This document shows positions 25,617 to 34,164 of a DNA stretch of 64,000 nucleotides, one piece after another (the stretch's first letter is position 1; each line of letters begins with the position of its first letter). A program made the position numbers and the translations under genes. The notes under the pieces are model-generated. The model was not told the DNA's origin. It saw only the letters and a program-made list of their open reading frames with translations, and ran no database searches. This stretch comes from Sphingomonas sp. PP-CE-3G-477 (GTDB lineage: Bacteria; Pseudomonadota; Alphaproteobacteria; Sphingomonadales; Sphingomonadaceae), in assembly GCF_003050745.1 (NCBI RefSeq), contig NZ_QAOF01000007.1:123432-187431 (forward strand), in the 5' to 3' direction.

Positions 25617-26833
25617 AAGGGGAGGACGCTGTCGGCCGCGAGGTCGGCAGCGTCCTTCGCATCCGCGGGCGTCGACGGCGTCCGATCGGCTGGCATAGCG
25701 TCGGCAGACGCCCATGCAGCGCGAATGCCGTCGTCGGCTTCGTACAGAACACGGCCGGGGCGTTCGTCCAGGAACCGTACGCGATCGAGCCGGGCCAGAG
25801 CCCAGATCGCGGAATCGCGGACGACCGAAGCGGGATCGTCCAAGAGCCGCACGACCGGTTCGATCAGGAAGGGATCGCCGCTGTTGCCCGCGGCGATCAA
25901 CGCATTGCGGATCATCTTGCTACGGCCGATGCGCTTGATCGGGGAGCCCGCGAAGACAGTGCGGAAGCTTGCGTCGTCAAGCGCGAGGATGTCGGCGAGT
26001 TCGGGCGCGATCAGTTCCGCGCGGGGGTGAAAGGCCAGGTTCGCGTTGGCGGCGGCGGCGAACTTGTTCCAGGGGCACACCGCCAGGCAATCGTCGCAGC
26101 CGTAGATGCGGTTGCCGATCGCCGCGCGGAACTCGTGCGGGATCGGGCCGGCATGCTCGATCGTCAGGTAGGAGATGCAGCGGCGCGCATCGAGCTGGTA
26201 CGGCCGAGGGAACGCCGCGGTCGGGCACGCGGTCTGGCACGCATCGCAACTGCCGCAGGTGTCAACGCCGCCGCGGTCCGGTTCCAGGTCGAGCGTCGTG
26301 TAGATCGCGCCGAGGAACAGCCAGCTACCATGCTCGCGGCTGACGAGGTTGGTGTGCTTGCCTTGCCAGCCGAGCCCGGCGGCTTCGGCGAGCGGCTTTT
26401 CCATCACCGGCGCGGTGTCGACGAACACCTTCAGGTCGAAGGGGGGCAAGTCGCGCCCTGCCTCCGCCGCCAGCCACCGCCCCAGCGCCTTCAACTGCCG
26501 CTTCACGACGTCGTGATAATCGGGGCCCTGCGCATAGACCGATATGCGCCCTACCCCGCCCTCGTCCGCGAGCCGCAACGGATCGTCCTTCGGCGCATAG
26601 CTCATGCCGAGCGCGATCACGCTGCGCACCTCAGGCCAGAGGCCGGCGGGACTCTCGCGGTGGTGCTTGCGCTCCTCCATCCAGATCATGTCGCCGTGGC
26701 GGCCGTCCGCGAGCCACTGGTGCAGCCGTTCGCCGGCACGCGGCGCCGCCCCCGCATGCGCGATCCCGCACGCGACGAAGCCGAGTTCCGCCGCTTTGGC
26801 CTTCAGCCTGTGTTCCAGCTTGTCTTGCGCCAC
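25613..26833 (-). CDS. queG: Epoxyqueuosine reductase
   Basis: Cobalamin- and [4Fe-4S]-dependent last step of queuosine tRNA modification. 406 residues from GTG 26833. The cobalamin-proximal Asp lies in KVFVDTAPVMEKPLA; two ferredoxin-like cluster motifs follow, CGSCDACQTACP and CDDCLAVCPWNKF, binding two 4Fe-4S clusters. The C-terminal third carries one HEAT-like unit (PFLIEPVVRLLDDPASVVRDSAIWAL) and an acidic, low-complexity end. Convergent with hsp20, sharing four bases. Confidence 0.95.
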   Translation of the reverse strand: MAQDKLEHRLKAKAAELGFVACGIAHAGAAPRAGERLHQWLADGRHGDMIWMEERKHHRESPAGLWPEVRSVIALGMSYAPKDDPLRLADEGGVGRISVYAQGPDYHDVVKRQLKALGRWLAAEAGRDLPPFDLKVFVDTAPVMEKPLAEAAGLGWQGKHTNLVSREHGSWLFLGAIYTTLDLEPDRGGVDTCGSCDACQTACPTAAFPRPYQLDARRCISYLTIEHAGPIPHEFRAAIGNRIYGCDDCLAVCPWNKFAAAANANLAFHPRAELIAPELADILALDDASFRTVFAGSPIKRIGRSKMIRNALIAAGNSGDPFLIEPVVRLLDDPASVVRDSAIWALARLDRVRFLDERPGRVLYEADDGIRAAWASADAMPADRTPSTPADAKDAADLAADSVLPF

Positions 26834-26871
26834 GTCCGCCCGCTACCACGACGCCACCCTCGGGAGGAAGA

Positions 26872-27804
26872 TTGCGCGTGAACGATGAATGGGCGGTCAC
26901 CGCGACCGGGATCGTGAAGCGGTTCGGCGATCGGCGCGTGGTCGACGGGGTGGACATGATGGTGCCGCGCGGCTCGGTGTACGGCGTGCTCGGGCCCAAC
27001 GGAGCGGGCAAGACGACCACGCTGCGCATGCTGCTCGGGATCATCGAGCCCGACGAGGGATCGCGCACGCTGCTCGGCTACGACAATCCGCGCGATGCGA
27101 GCGACCGGGTCGGCTATCTTCCCGAGGAGCGCGGACTGTATCCGGCGATGAAGGCGCGCGAGGCGATCGCGTTCCTGGGGGCGTTGCGCGGGCTAGACTG
27201 GAAGACTGGGCGCGAGCGGGCGGTGGTGCTGATGGAAGCCGCCGGGCTCGGCCATGCGGTCGACGAAAAGATCCGAAAACTGTCGAAGGGCATGGCGCAG
27301 CTGGTGCAGTTGCTCGGCTCGGTGGTCCACCAACCCGATCTGCTGGTGCTCGACGAGCCGTTCTCAGGGCTTGATCCGGTCAACCAGGAGCGGCTCGAAA
27401 AGCTGATCCTCAACGAACGCGATCGCGGCGCGACGATCCTGTTCTCGACGCATATCATGAGCCATGCCGAGCGGCTGTGCGACCGGCTGGCAATCATCGC
27501 CGGCGGCAAGCGGCGGTTCGAAGGCACGGTGGCGGACGCTCGGGGTATATTGCCGCAACGCGTCCACTACACGCCGCACCGGCCCGATCCGGCGATACGC
27601 GGCGTCTTGCCGGGGGATGCGGTGCAGGACGGGAATAGCTGGCGGTTCGAGCTGCCGAACGAAGGAATCGAGAGCTTGCTCGTGAGACTGATCGACGCGG
27701 GATACGGGATTTCGGGGCTGTCGATCGAACGGCCCGGCTTGCACGAGGCGTTCGTCCGGATCGTCGGGCAGCACGGTGATGTACCTGTGGAGAAGGCAGC
27801 ATGA
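26872..27804 (+). CDS. ABC-2-type exporter ATPase (NatA-like)
   Basis: 310-residue ATP-binding subunit. Walker A GPNGAGKTT near residues 42-50, Q-loop region GYLPEERGLYP, signature KLSKGMAQLVQ near 140, Walker B LLVLDEPFSGLDP near 158-170, then a C-terminal DUF4162-type domain. This arrangement matches NatA sodium-efflux ATPases, but the exported substrate is unknown. Start TTG 26872 is five bases after GGAGG; GTG 26878 is an alternative two residues shorter. The stop overlaps the permease ATG (ATGA). Confidence 0.9.
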   Translation: MRVNDEWAVTATGIVKRFGDRRVVDGVDMMVPRGSVYGVLGPNGAGKTTTLRMLLGIIEPDEGSRTLLGYDNPRDASDRVGYLPEERGLYPAMKAREAIAFLGALRGLDWKTGRERAVVLMEAAGLGHAVDEKIRKLSKGMAQLVQLLGSVVHQPDLLVLDEPFSGLDPVNQERLEKLILNERDRGATILFSTHIMSHAERLCDRLAIIAGGKRRFEGTVADARGILPQRVHYTPHRPDPAIRGVLPGDAVQDGNSWRFELPNEGIESLLVRLIDAGYGISGLSIERPGLHEAFVRIVGQHGDVPVEKAA

Positions 27805-29036
27805 GCCGTTTCCGTCGCACCCTCCGCCAGACGTTCACGATCGCGCGCCGCGACTTCATCGCCACGGTGTTCACGCCGATATTCCTGCTGTTCCTGTTCG
27901 CGCCGGTCATCATGGGATCGTTCGGCGCGATCGGGGGCATGGGCGCGGCGAGCGTCAGCGGCGGCGCGCAGGACAAGACGCGGATCATCGCGATTGTCCC
28001 CGCCACTACCGCGCGGCCGATCGACGAAGCCGACACGCGCCTGCGTGGCATGTTCCGCGGAGACAAAGCGCCTCCCGAACTGTCGATCGTCGCGCCGACC
28101 GCCGATCCCGCGGCGCAAGCCCGCGCTGCGTTCGAGACGAAGGACGTCGATGCGTCGGCAGTACTGTACGGCCCGCTCGATACGCCGCAGATCCTGTACG
28201 GGCCGCGCGGGAAGCGCTCGGCGGACTATCTCGGACTGCTCGCACAGACGACGCTCGCCGCGCAGAAGCTCGGCGGAACGCTGCCCGTGATCGCCGCGAC
28301 CAAGACGCAGATCACGCGTTCGACCACCTCGGTCGGTGGCCAGCACCAATCCGCCTTCTTCGCGGTGTTCGGGATCTTTTTCCTGACGCTGTTCCTGTCG
28401 GGCCAGGTCGTCGGCACGATGGCCGAGGAGCGCAACAACAAGGTGATCGAGGTGCTCGCCGCCGCGGTGCCGCTAGAGTCGGTGTTCTTCGGCAAGCTGA
28501 TCGGGATGTTCGGCGTCGCGGTGCTGTTCGTCGCGTTCTGGGGGACTGTCGTCACGCAGATCACGTCGCTGATGCCCGCCGCCGCCGCGGTCGCGCTAGG
28601 CGACCTGACGCCCGCGGTGGGCGCGCCGATGTTCGCCCTCCTATTTGCGGCATATTTCAGTATGGCGTACCTCCTCCTCGGCTCGGTATTCCTCGGCGTC
28701 GGTGCGCAGGCGACGACGATGCGCGAAATCCAGATGCTGTCGCTGCCGATCACGATCCTGCAGGTCGCGATGTTCGGGCTGTCGTCGGCGGCAGTCTCGC
28801 ATCCTGGAAGCTGGATCGCGACCGCCGCGGAACTGTTCCCGCTGTCGTCGCCGTTCGCGATGGCCGGGCGTGCGGCGAATTCGCCGGAACTGTGGCCGCA
28901 TGTCGCGGCGCTGGCTTGGCAGGCGTTGTGGGTGACGATTTTCATTGCCGTCGGCGCGAGGCTGTTCCGGCGGGGTGTGCTGCAGTCCGGAAGCGCGCGG
29001 CCGTTCTGGAGGCGGAAGGCGAAGGCAGTCGCTTAA
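27801..29036 (+). CDS. ABC-2-type exporter permease (NatB-like)
   Basis: 411-residue inner-membrane permease paired with the preceding ATPase by a four-base overlap. One N-terminal membrane segment (IATVFTPIFLLFLFAPVIMG) is followed by an extracytoplasmic domain of about 150 residues, then five C-terminal hydrophobic helices. The cytosolic loop MAEERNNKVIEVLAAAVPLESVFFGK is the recurring ABC-2/NatB motif for contact with the ATPase. Substrate unknown. Confidence 0.88.
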   Translation: MSRFRRTLRQTFTIARRDFIATVFTPIFLLFLFAPVIMGSFGAIGGMGAASVSGGAQDKTRIIAIVPATTARPIDEADTRLRGMFRGDKAPPELSIVAPTADPAAQARAAFETKDVDASAVLYGPLDTPQILYGPRGKRSADYLGLLAQTTLAAQKLGGTLPVIAATKTQITRSTTSVGGQHQSAFFAVFGIFFLTLFLSGQVVGTMAEERNNKVIEVLAAAVPLESVFFGKLIGMFGVAVLFVAFWGTVVTQITSLMPAAAAVALGDLTPAVGAPMFALLFAAYFSMAYLLLGSVFLGVGAQATTMREIQMLSLPITILQVAMFGLSSAAVSHPGSWIATAAELFPLSSPFAMAGRAANSPELWPHVAALAWQALWVTIFIAVGARLFRRGVLQSGSARPFWRRKAKAVA

Positions 29037-29038
29037 CC

Positions 29039-29116
29039 GTTCTCCTGCGAACGCAGGAGCCCAGGACCGCGAGGGATGGCGTTTGTTACCCTGGACTCCT
29101 GCGTTCGCAGGAGAAC
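29039..29116. repeat. REP-like inverted repeat, family A, copy 2
   Basis: GTTCTCCTGCGAACGCAGGAGCCCAGG ... CCTGGACTCCTGCGTTCGCAGGAGAAC. Almost the whole sequence pairs with itself. It starts directly after the permease stop and may act as its terminator. Confidence 0.9.
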
Positions 29117-29125
29117 GGCGTCTAT

Positions 29126-29139
29126 TGACATAAGTGTCA
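29126..29139 (+). promoter_or_regulatory. Palindromic operator candidate upstream of the P450 gene
   Basis: TGACA-TAAG-TGTCA, 38 bp before the P450 start, within TATTGACATAAGTGTCAG. The TGACA/TGTCA arms with a 4-base centre are of the kind bound by TetR-family repressors; the TTGACA also resembles a -35 box. Confidence 0.4.
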
Positions 29140-29177
29140 GCAAAGCCTCTCCTGTGGCAAAGCACGGGAGAGAAACG

Positions 29178-30416
29178 ATGGCGACTCTGGTAAGAGACGT
29201 GGTGCAACAGACGGCCGATCCGCTCGACGTGAGCCGCGCCGAACTCTACCGCGACGACCTCTGGCAGGCACCGTTCGCGCAACTCCGCGCCGAGGCCCCG
29301 GTCCACTATGTCGAGCAGTCCGACTACGGCCCTTATTGGTCAGTCTCTTCCTATAAGGGCATCGTCGAGGTCGAGTCGCTGCCCGATCTCTACTCCTCCG
29401 AGGCGGGCGGAATCACGATCGCCGATTTCGTCCCAGAGCGCGACGTCCGCATGCCGATGTTCATCGCGCGCGACCGGCCCGTGCATACCGGCCAGCGCCG
29501 CACCGTCGCACCCGCCTTTACCCCGAGCGAGATGACGCGGATGTCGGGCGATATCCGCAGGCGGACCGCAGACATGCTCGACAGCCTGCCTTGGAACACG
29601 CCGTTCGACTGGGTCGATACCGTCGCGATAGAACTCACCACGCAGATGCTGGCGATCCTGTTCGACTTTCCCTGGGCGGACCGGCGGAAACTGACGTTGT
29701 GGTCGGACTGGGCGGGCGATATCGAGATTGTGAAGAATGAGGAACTGCGCGGCCAGCGGCTCGTGCACATGTTCGAATGCGGATCGTATTTCAAAGGCTT
29801 GTGGGACGCGAAGATCGACAAGGCGCCGACGCCCGACCTGATCTCGATGATGATCCATTCGGACGCGATGAGCCACATGGATCACAACGAGTTCATCGGG
29901 AATCTCATCCTGCTAATCGTCGGCGGCAACGACACGACGCGCAGTTCGATGTCCGCGCTCGCCTACGGCCTCGACAAGTTTCCGGAATCGCGCACGAAGC
30001 TGGAGGCGGATCCGGCGCTGATCCCCAACGCGGTGAGCGAGATCCTGCGCTGGCAGACGCCGCTCGCGCACATGCGTCGCACCGCGACCGCCGACGCCGA
30101 ATTGATGGGACAGCAGATCAAGGCGGGCGACAAACTCGCGCTCTGGTACATCTCGGCGAACCGCGACGAGAGCGTGTTCGGCGACGATGCGGACGCGATC
30201 GTGGTGGATCGGCCGAATGCGCGTCGGCACCTGGCGTTCGGGCACGGGATCCATCGCTGCGTCGGCGCGCGGCTGGCGGAGATGCAGATCGCAATTTTGC
30301 TGGAGGAGATGGCCGCCCGCCGGATGCGGATCAACGTGCTCGCCGAACCGACGCGGGTCGCTGCGTGCTTCGTCCACGGCTATCGCACGCTGCCGGTGGA
30401 AATCAGCAAATACTGA
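29178..30416 (+). CDS. Cytochrome P450, CYP153-like
   Basis: 412-residue soluble haem monooxygenase. Oxygen-activation motif GGNDTTRSS in the I helix (about residues 247-255), K-helix EILR followed by WQTPLAHMRRTA, and haem loop FGHGIHRCVGARLAE with the proximal Cys. LILLIVGGNDTTR, RWQTPLAHMRRT and the NARRHLAFG sequence are characteristic of CYP153 enzymes, which hydroxylate the terminal carbon of alkanes or fatty acyl chains using ferredoxin and ferredoxin reductase. ATG 29178 follows GAGAG; upstream ATG 29076 lies in the family A repeat. No reductase is adjacent; a 2Fe-2S ferredoxin occurs at 46694. Exact substrate unknown. Confidence 0.88.
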   Translation: MATLVRDVVQQTADPLDVSRAELYRDDLWQAPFAQLRAEAPVHYVEQSDYGPYWSVSSYKGIVEVESLPDLYSSEAGGITIADFVPERDVRMPMFIARDRPVHTGQRRTVAPAFTPSEMTRMSGDIRRRTADMLDSLPWNTPFDWVDTVAIELTTQMLAILFDFPWADRRKLTLWSDWAGDIEIVKNEELRGQRLVHMFECGSYFKGLWDAKIDKAPTPDLISMMIHSDAMSHMDHNEFIGNLILLIVGGNDTTRSSMSALAYGLDKFPESRTKLEADPALIPNAVSEILRWQTPLAHMRRTATADAELMGQQIKAGDKLALWYISANRDESVFGDDADAIVVDRPNARRHLAFGHGIHRCVGARLAEMQIAILLEEMAARRMRINVLAEPTRVAACFVHGYRTLPVEISKY

Positions 30417-30477
30417 GGCTTGGCGTAACCTTACCGGGTGGTTCGAACGTACCTATATCCGAACCATGGAGACGAAC

Positions 30478-30966
30478 ATGACCCAGGACCGCCGCGCTTT
30501 TCTCACGCTCGCCGGAGCAGGCGTCGCCGGCTTCGCGCTCTGGGGATGCACGTCGCAACCCGCCCAGGCCGCCGAGCGGTTCGAGGTGACGCTGACCGAC
30601 GCGCAGTGGCGCAAGAAGCTGTCGCCGGATGCGTATGATACGCTGCGCAAGGAGGGCACCGAGCGGCCGTATTCGAGCCCGCTCAACGGCGAGCATCGTG
30701 CGGGGATCTTCTCGTGCGGCGGGTGTGCGTTGCCGAACTTCTCGTCGAAGACCAAGTTCGAGAGCGGGACGGGGTGGCCGAGCTTCTGGCAGCCGTTGCC
30801 GAACGCGGTGCGGACGCGGGTGGACTCGACGATGGGGATGGGGCGAACCGAGGTGCATTGTCGGCGCTGCGGCGGGCATCTGGGCCACGTGTTCGATGAT
30901 GGGCCGAAGCCGACGGGGAAGCGCTATTGCATGAACGGCGATGCGCTGACGTTCAAGGCTGCTTGA
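30478..30966 (+). CDS. msrB: Peptide-methionine (R)-S-oxide reductase MsrB, exported form
   Basis: Repairs methionine R-sulfoxide. 162 residues from ATG 30478 (GGAG 7 bases upstream; ATG 30466 is in frame too). The N-terminus DRRAFLTLAGAGVAGFALWGC combines a twin-Arg motif with a lipobox-like ending, so the enzyme is probably periplasmic or membrane-anchored. Domain motifs: zinc CGGCALP and CRRCGGHLGHVF, FESGTGWPSFW, and the catalytic Cys in KRYCMNGDAL near the end. An inverted pair GGTTCG/CGAACC lies just upstream (30440-30465). Confidence 0.92.
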   Translation: MTQDRRAFLTLAGAGVAGFALWGCTSQPAQAAERFEVTLTDAQWRKKLSPDAYDTLRKEGTERPYSSPLNGEHRAGIFSCGGCALPNFSSKTKFESGTGWPSFWQPLPNAVRTRVDSTMGMGRTEVHCRRCGGHLGHVFDDGPKPTGKRYCMNGDALTFKAA

Positions 30967-31017
30967 GGGCTTTCATTTGAACGTGTTCGACGCATGACAC
31001 TGCTGAGCAAATAGAGT

Positions 31018-31073
31018 GTTCCCCCGCGAAGGCGGGGGTCCAGACTGGGCTCCCGCCTTCGCGGGAGAACAAG
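31018..31073. repeat. REP-like inverted repeat, family D, copy 5
   Basis: GTTCCCCCGCGAAGGCGGGGGTCCAGACTGGGCTCCCGCCTTCGCGGGAGAAC. With family C copy 4 it fills the 369-bp gap 30967-31335; no gene is visible there. Confidence 0.85.
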
Positions 31074-31100
31074 AATGTATGCCGAGCGGCGACTTGTTTT

Positions 31101-31207
31101 GCCCCCCCCGGCGGAGGCCGGGGTCCAATTGGGAAACGCCGCTTATCGAGGGCAGCGTTCTGTTACTGCGACTTTTCCAATTGGGCCCCGGCCTTCGCCG
31201 GGGAGGT
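31101..31207. repeat. REP-like inverted repeat, family C, copy 4
   Basis: CCCCCCGGCGGAGGCCGGGGTCCAATTGGGAAA ... TTTCCAATTGGGCCCCGGCCTTCGCCGGGGAGG. Order here is D then C, the mirror of 4094-4345 and 7303-7512. Confidence 0.85.
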
Positions 31208-31335
31208 GCAGTTTGGCGAAGCTAAAGTGCGTAATTGTCAGAATGCGGTCAGTAGCGAAACGCTAGACTGGCGAGTTGGGGACTCGGTGCCGCAGATGGC
31301 GGGTCGAGCCCTGCGCCACCTCACAAAGACGAACC

Positions 31336-31956
31336 TCAGTTCGCCTCGTTCACCAGCGTGAAGATTCCGCGCGGATCGGTTGGGCCATGCTGGATGTTGG
31401 CAAGCTGCGCAGCGTTGGCGCGCTGCGTTGCAGACACGGTGTGGGTCGCGCTCGCCATCTGGAACGAAGACGCAGGCGCGTCGAGCGTATCGCCAGCAGG
31501 CGCGTGGCCCGAATAGATGAAACCCTTGGTCGGATAGGCCGAAGTGCCGAGGTCGCCCTGCGGGCCGTACCAAACCTTGACCATGCTCCAGTCGCCCGCC
31601 GGCGAGACGTCGACTGCGCGGACATTGGTCTCGATCGCACCGGGGCGCGACCAGTTGGCGTGGGTGAGGAGGACTTCGCGATCGCTGACGACCTTCGAGA
31701 CCATTGCGACATGGCCGACGCGCATCCGCGAGGTCGGCGAGAAGGCGAGGACCGAGCCGGCCTTCGGGGTGTGGCCACGCTCGTAGCGACCCTCGGCCTG
31801 GCTCCACCAGGTGTTGGCGTTGCCGCGGATTTCGATGCCCGACACCGAGCGAGCGAACGTCACGCACTGCCAGAACTGAGCCGCAGCAGGGGTGGCCGTC
31901 ATCAGGCCGCACGATACCACCAGCGCAAAACGCGCTGCTAACGCCTTGAAATTCAT
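31336..31956 (-). CDS. Secreted CHAP-domain protein (amidase/peptidase-like)
   Basis: 206 residues. MNFKALAARFALVVSCGLMTATPAAAQ is a Sec signal peptide cut after AAA/Q near residue 27. The mature domain begins with FWQCVTFARSVSG, where Cys is the CHAP nucleophile, and continues to RVGHVAMVSKVV, whose His is the second catalytic residue; NTWW and KAGSVLAFSP are typical connecting motifs. CHAP proteins cleave peptidoglycan peptides or act as cell-wall amidases. A low-complexity C-terminal third follows. ATG 31956 is set by the signal peptide. Confidence 0.88.
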   Translation of the reverse strand: MNFKALAARFALVVSCGLMTATPAAAQFWQCVTFARSVSGIEIRGNANTWWSQAEGRYERGHTPKAGSVLAFSPTSRMRVGHVAMVSKVVSDREVLLTHANWSRPGAIETNVRAVDVSPAGDWSMVKVWYGPQGDLGTSAYPTKGFIYSGHAPAGDTLDAPASSFQMASATHTVSATQRANAAQLANIQHGPTDPRGIFTLVNEAN

Positions 31957-32092
31957 CGAGACCCCCCGGCCAAAACCCGTTTGTCACATTCTGGCTACGG
32001 GAGGTTCGATTTAATTGGAACCCGTGCGGGAACCATATCCGACGAAGCGTGTTACCGCGCCGACCAACGCCCGAAATGGCGTCCAGACAGGC

Positions 32093-33973
32093 TCAGTTCA
32101 TGAGTTTCCAACCGGTTATGCGGTCCACCGTGACCTGCGTGACCGCGTGATAGCCCGGCCGCGCCTTGCCGTAGATCTCCATCGCCAGCTTGTGGCCCCA
32201 GTCGCCCGAGTCCATCATCTGCTGGAACAGCGGTGCGACGAATTTACGCCGACCCTGCGAGGTCAGGAACTGCTCGGCCGAGGCGTCGGCGGGCGCATAG
32301 TGATTGGCGAGCGCGAGTTGCAGCCAGGCGAAGCGGATCTCGGCATTGCCGGTGGTGTTCCACCCGAACGCTGTGTCGAGCGTCTTTAGCCGCTCGGCCG
32401 GGAGTTTCCGCGGAAGCTGCGTGATGAAGCGCGTGATCTCCTGCGTCGTTGCATTGCCCGGAACGGCGGACACCGGACCGCCTGCTGCGTATGCCTTGGC
32501 CGCAGCATCGACCGCGGGGAACGCAGCCGACGTTACATGGACTGCGTTCGCCGGGATACCGGGTTGGTAGACCCAGGTGTCGACGCCGATCGTCTTCGCC
32601 TCGGCGGGGGTCAGCAGCTTCGACTTGAGGTCGGTCAGGAAGCCCGCGCTGGTCTGCGGCTGGAAGGCGTGACGGTCGAAATAGCTGCGCAGATACGCAT
32701 CCCACCGCGCACGACCGACCTGTTTCTCGATCGTGCGGAGGAAGGCGGCGCCCTTGTCGTAGGCGATCTGCGTCATGCCGTCGTCGGGATCGCGCGCGGC
32801 GTCGAGATCGAGGTGGAGTTGCGTGTCCTTGGCGGCGGGGCCACCGGCGTCCTTCACCGCGGCGAGCATGTCGGTCCAGGCGAGGTCGGCCTCCATGTCG
32901 GCGCGGCGCTTGCCGTAGAGCGCCTCCATGATCCGGTTCTCGAAATAGCTGGTGAAGCCTTCGTTGAGCCAGAAATCGTCCCAGGTCGCGTTGGTCACGA
33001 GATTGCCCGACCAGCTGTGCGCGAGTTCGTGCGCGATCAGCGAGACGAGGCTGCGGTCGCCGGCGATCGCGGTCGGCGTGGCGAAGGTGAGCGTCGGGTT
33101 CTCCATGCCGCCGAACGGGAACGACGGCGGCAGGACCAGCACGTCGTAGCGGCCCCAGCGATACGGGCCGTACAGCCCCTCGGCGGCGGCGACGAACTTC
33201 TCGAGCTCGCCGAACTCGTACGCGGCCTTGGGGAGGGTCGCGGGCTCGGCCCAGATCCCGGTGCGCGGCCCGGTCGACTTGAACGCGATGTCGCCGACCG
33301 CGAGCGCGATCAGATACGGCGCGACGGGCCTGTCCATCTTGTACTGGAACGTGCAGCGATCGGCAGCGCAGGTCGGCTTGCCGGTCGCGAGCCCGCTCAT
33401 CACCGCGGTGAGTTGCTTGGGGACGGCAATCTTGGCCTCCCAGGTCTGGCGGATGCCGGGGGAGTCCTGCGTCGGGATCCAGCTGCGGTTGAGGATCGCC
33501 TCGCCCTGGCTGAACAGGAACGGCTGTTTCTTGCCCGCGGTCTGCGCAGGGGTCAGCCATTGCAGCGCCTTCGCGTCGGGCGACGAGGCGTAGGCGATGC
33601 GGATTTTCTTGGCCCCGTTGAGCGTGACGGTCAGCGGCGCGCCGTGGATCTTGTCGACCGCGCCAACCGAGTAGGGGAGCGGTTTGCCGGCGGCGTCGGT
33701 GATGTTGACGATCTTGAGGCCGTTGTCGTCGAGGACAATTTGCTTGGCGCCGGGGGCCGCGAGGATGTCGAGAGTGGCGATGCCGCGGATGACGTGGGTG
33801 TCGAAGTCGGCGGCGAGATCGAGCGCGACGTGCGTGACGCGCGCCTCGGCGGGGCGGGCGTAGCTATGCGGGTCGTGCGCGTCGGGGGTGGTGAGGATCG
33901 GGGCGACCGTCTGCGCGACGGCGGGGGATGCGAGGACGAGCGTCAGGGCGGTGGCTAGTGCGGGGATGCGCAT
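32093..33973 (-). CDS. M1-family zinc metallopeptidase (aminopeptidase), secreted
   Basis: 626 residues. MRIPALATALTLVLASPAVAQ is a signal peptide, so the enzyme is periplasmic. The M1 exopeptidase motif GGMENPTLTF is followed by the zinc site HELAHSWSGN and the third ligand Glu in NEGFTSYFE. The C-terminal helical domain resembles leukotriene A4 hydrolase-type M1 enzymes (GYHAVTQVTVDRI). ATG 33973 chosen because the 14 residues gained at 34015 precede a complete signal peptide. Likely trims peptides at the N-terminus. Confidence 0.93.
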   Translation of the reverse strand: MRIPALATALTLVLASPAVAQTVAPILTTPDAHDPHSYARPAEARVTHVALDLAADFDTHVIRGIATLDILAAPGAKQIVLDDNGLKIVNITDAAGKPLPYSVGAVDKIHGAPLTVTLNGAKKIRIAYASSPDAKALQWLTPAQTAGKKQPFLFSQGEAILNRSWIPTQDSPGIRQTWEAKIAVPKQLTAVMSGLATGKPTCAADRCTFQYKMDRPVAPYLIALAVGDIAFKSTGPRTGIWAEPATLPKAAYEFGELEKFVAAAEGLYGPYRWGRYDVLVLPPSFPFGGMENPTLTFATPTAIAGDRSLVSLIAHELAHSWSGNLVTNATWDDFWLNEGFTSYFENRIMEALYGKRRADMEADLAWTDMLAAVKDAGGPAAKDTQLHLDLDAARDPDDGMTQIAYDKGAAFLRTIEKQVGRARWDAYLRSYFDRHAFQPQTSAGFLTDLKSKLLTPAEAKTIGVDTWVYQPGIPANAVHVTSAAFPAVDAAAKAYAAGGPVSAVPGNATTQEITRFITQLPRKLPAERLKTLDTAFGWNTTGNAEIRFAWLQLALANHYAPADASAEQFLTSQGRRKFVAPLFQQMMDSGDWGHKLAMEIYGKARPGYHAVTQVTVDRITGWKLMN

Positions 33974-34081
33974 GGGAACTCCGATGTCGCCGTTCCTCGA
34001 TATCGGGACGGCCAAGCGTCGGTCCTACCGTGCGGGTCTCGTTGCTGGAAGGGCGGCTCGCACAATGCCTTCCATCATCCT

Positions 34082-34164
34082 CGTCATCCTGACGAAAGTC
34101 AGGATCCAGAGCCGCGAAGGGCAGCCATCCTTCACTCTGGATCCTGACTCTCGTCAGGATGACG
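34082..34164. repeat. REP-like inverted repeat, family F, copy 2; overlaps the 3' end of a gene
   Basis: CGTCATCCTGACGAAAGTCAGGATCCAGAG ... CTCTGGATCCTGACTCTCGTCAGGATGACG. The right arm contains the stop codon (34154-34156, minus) and final codons of the GPH-family transporter gene. Confidence 0.9.
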
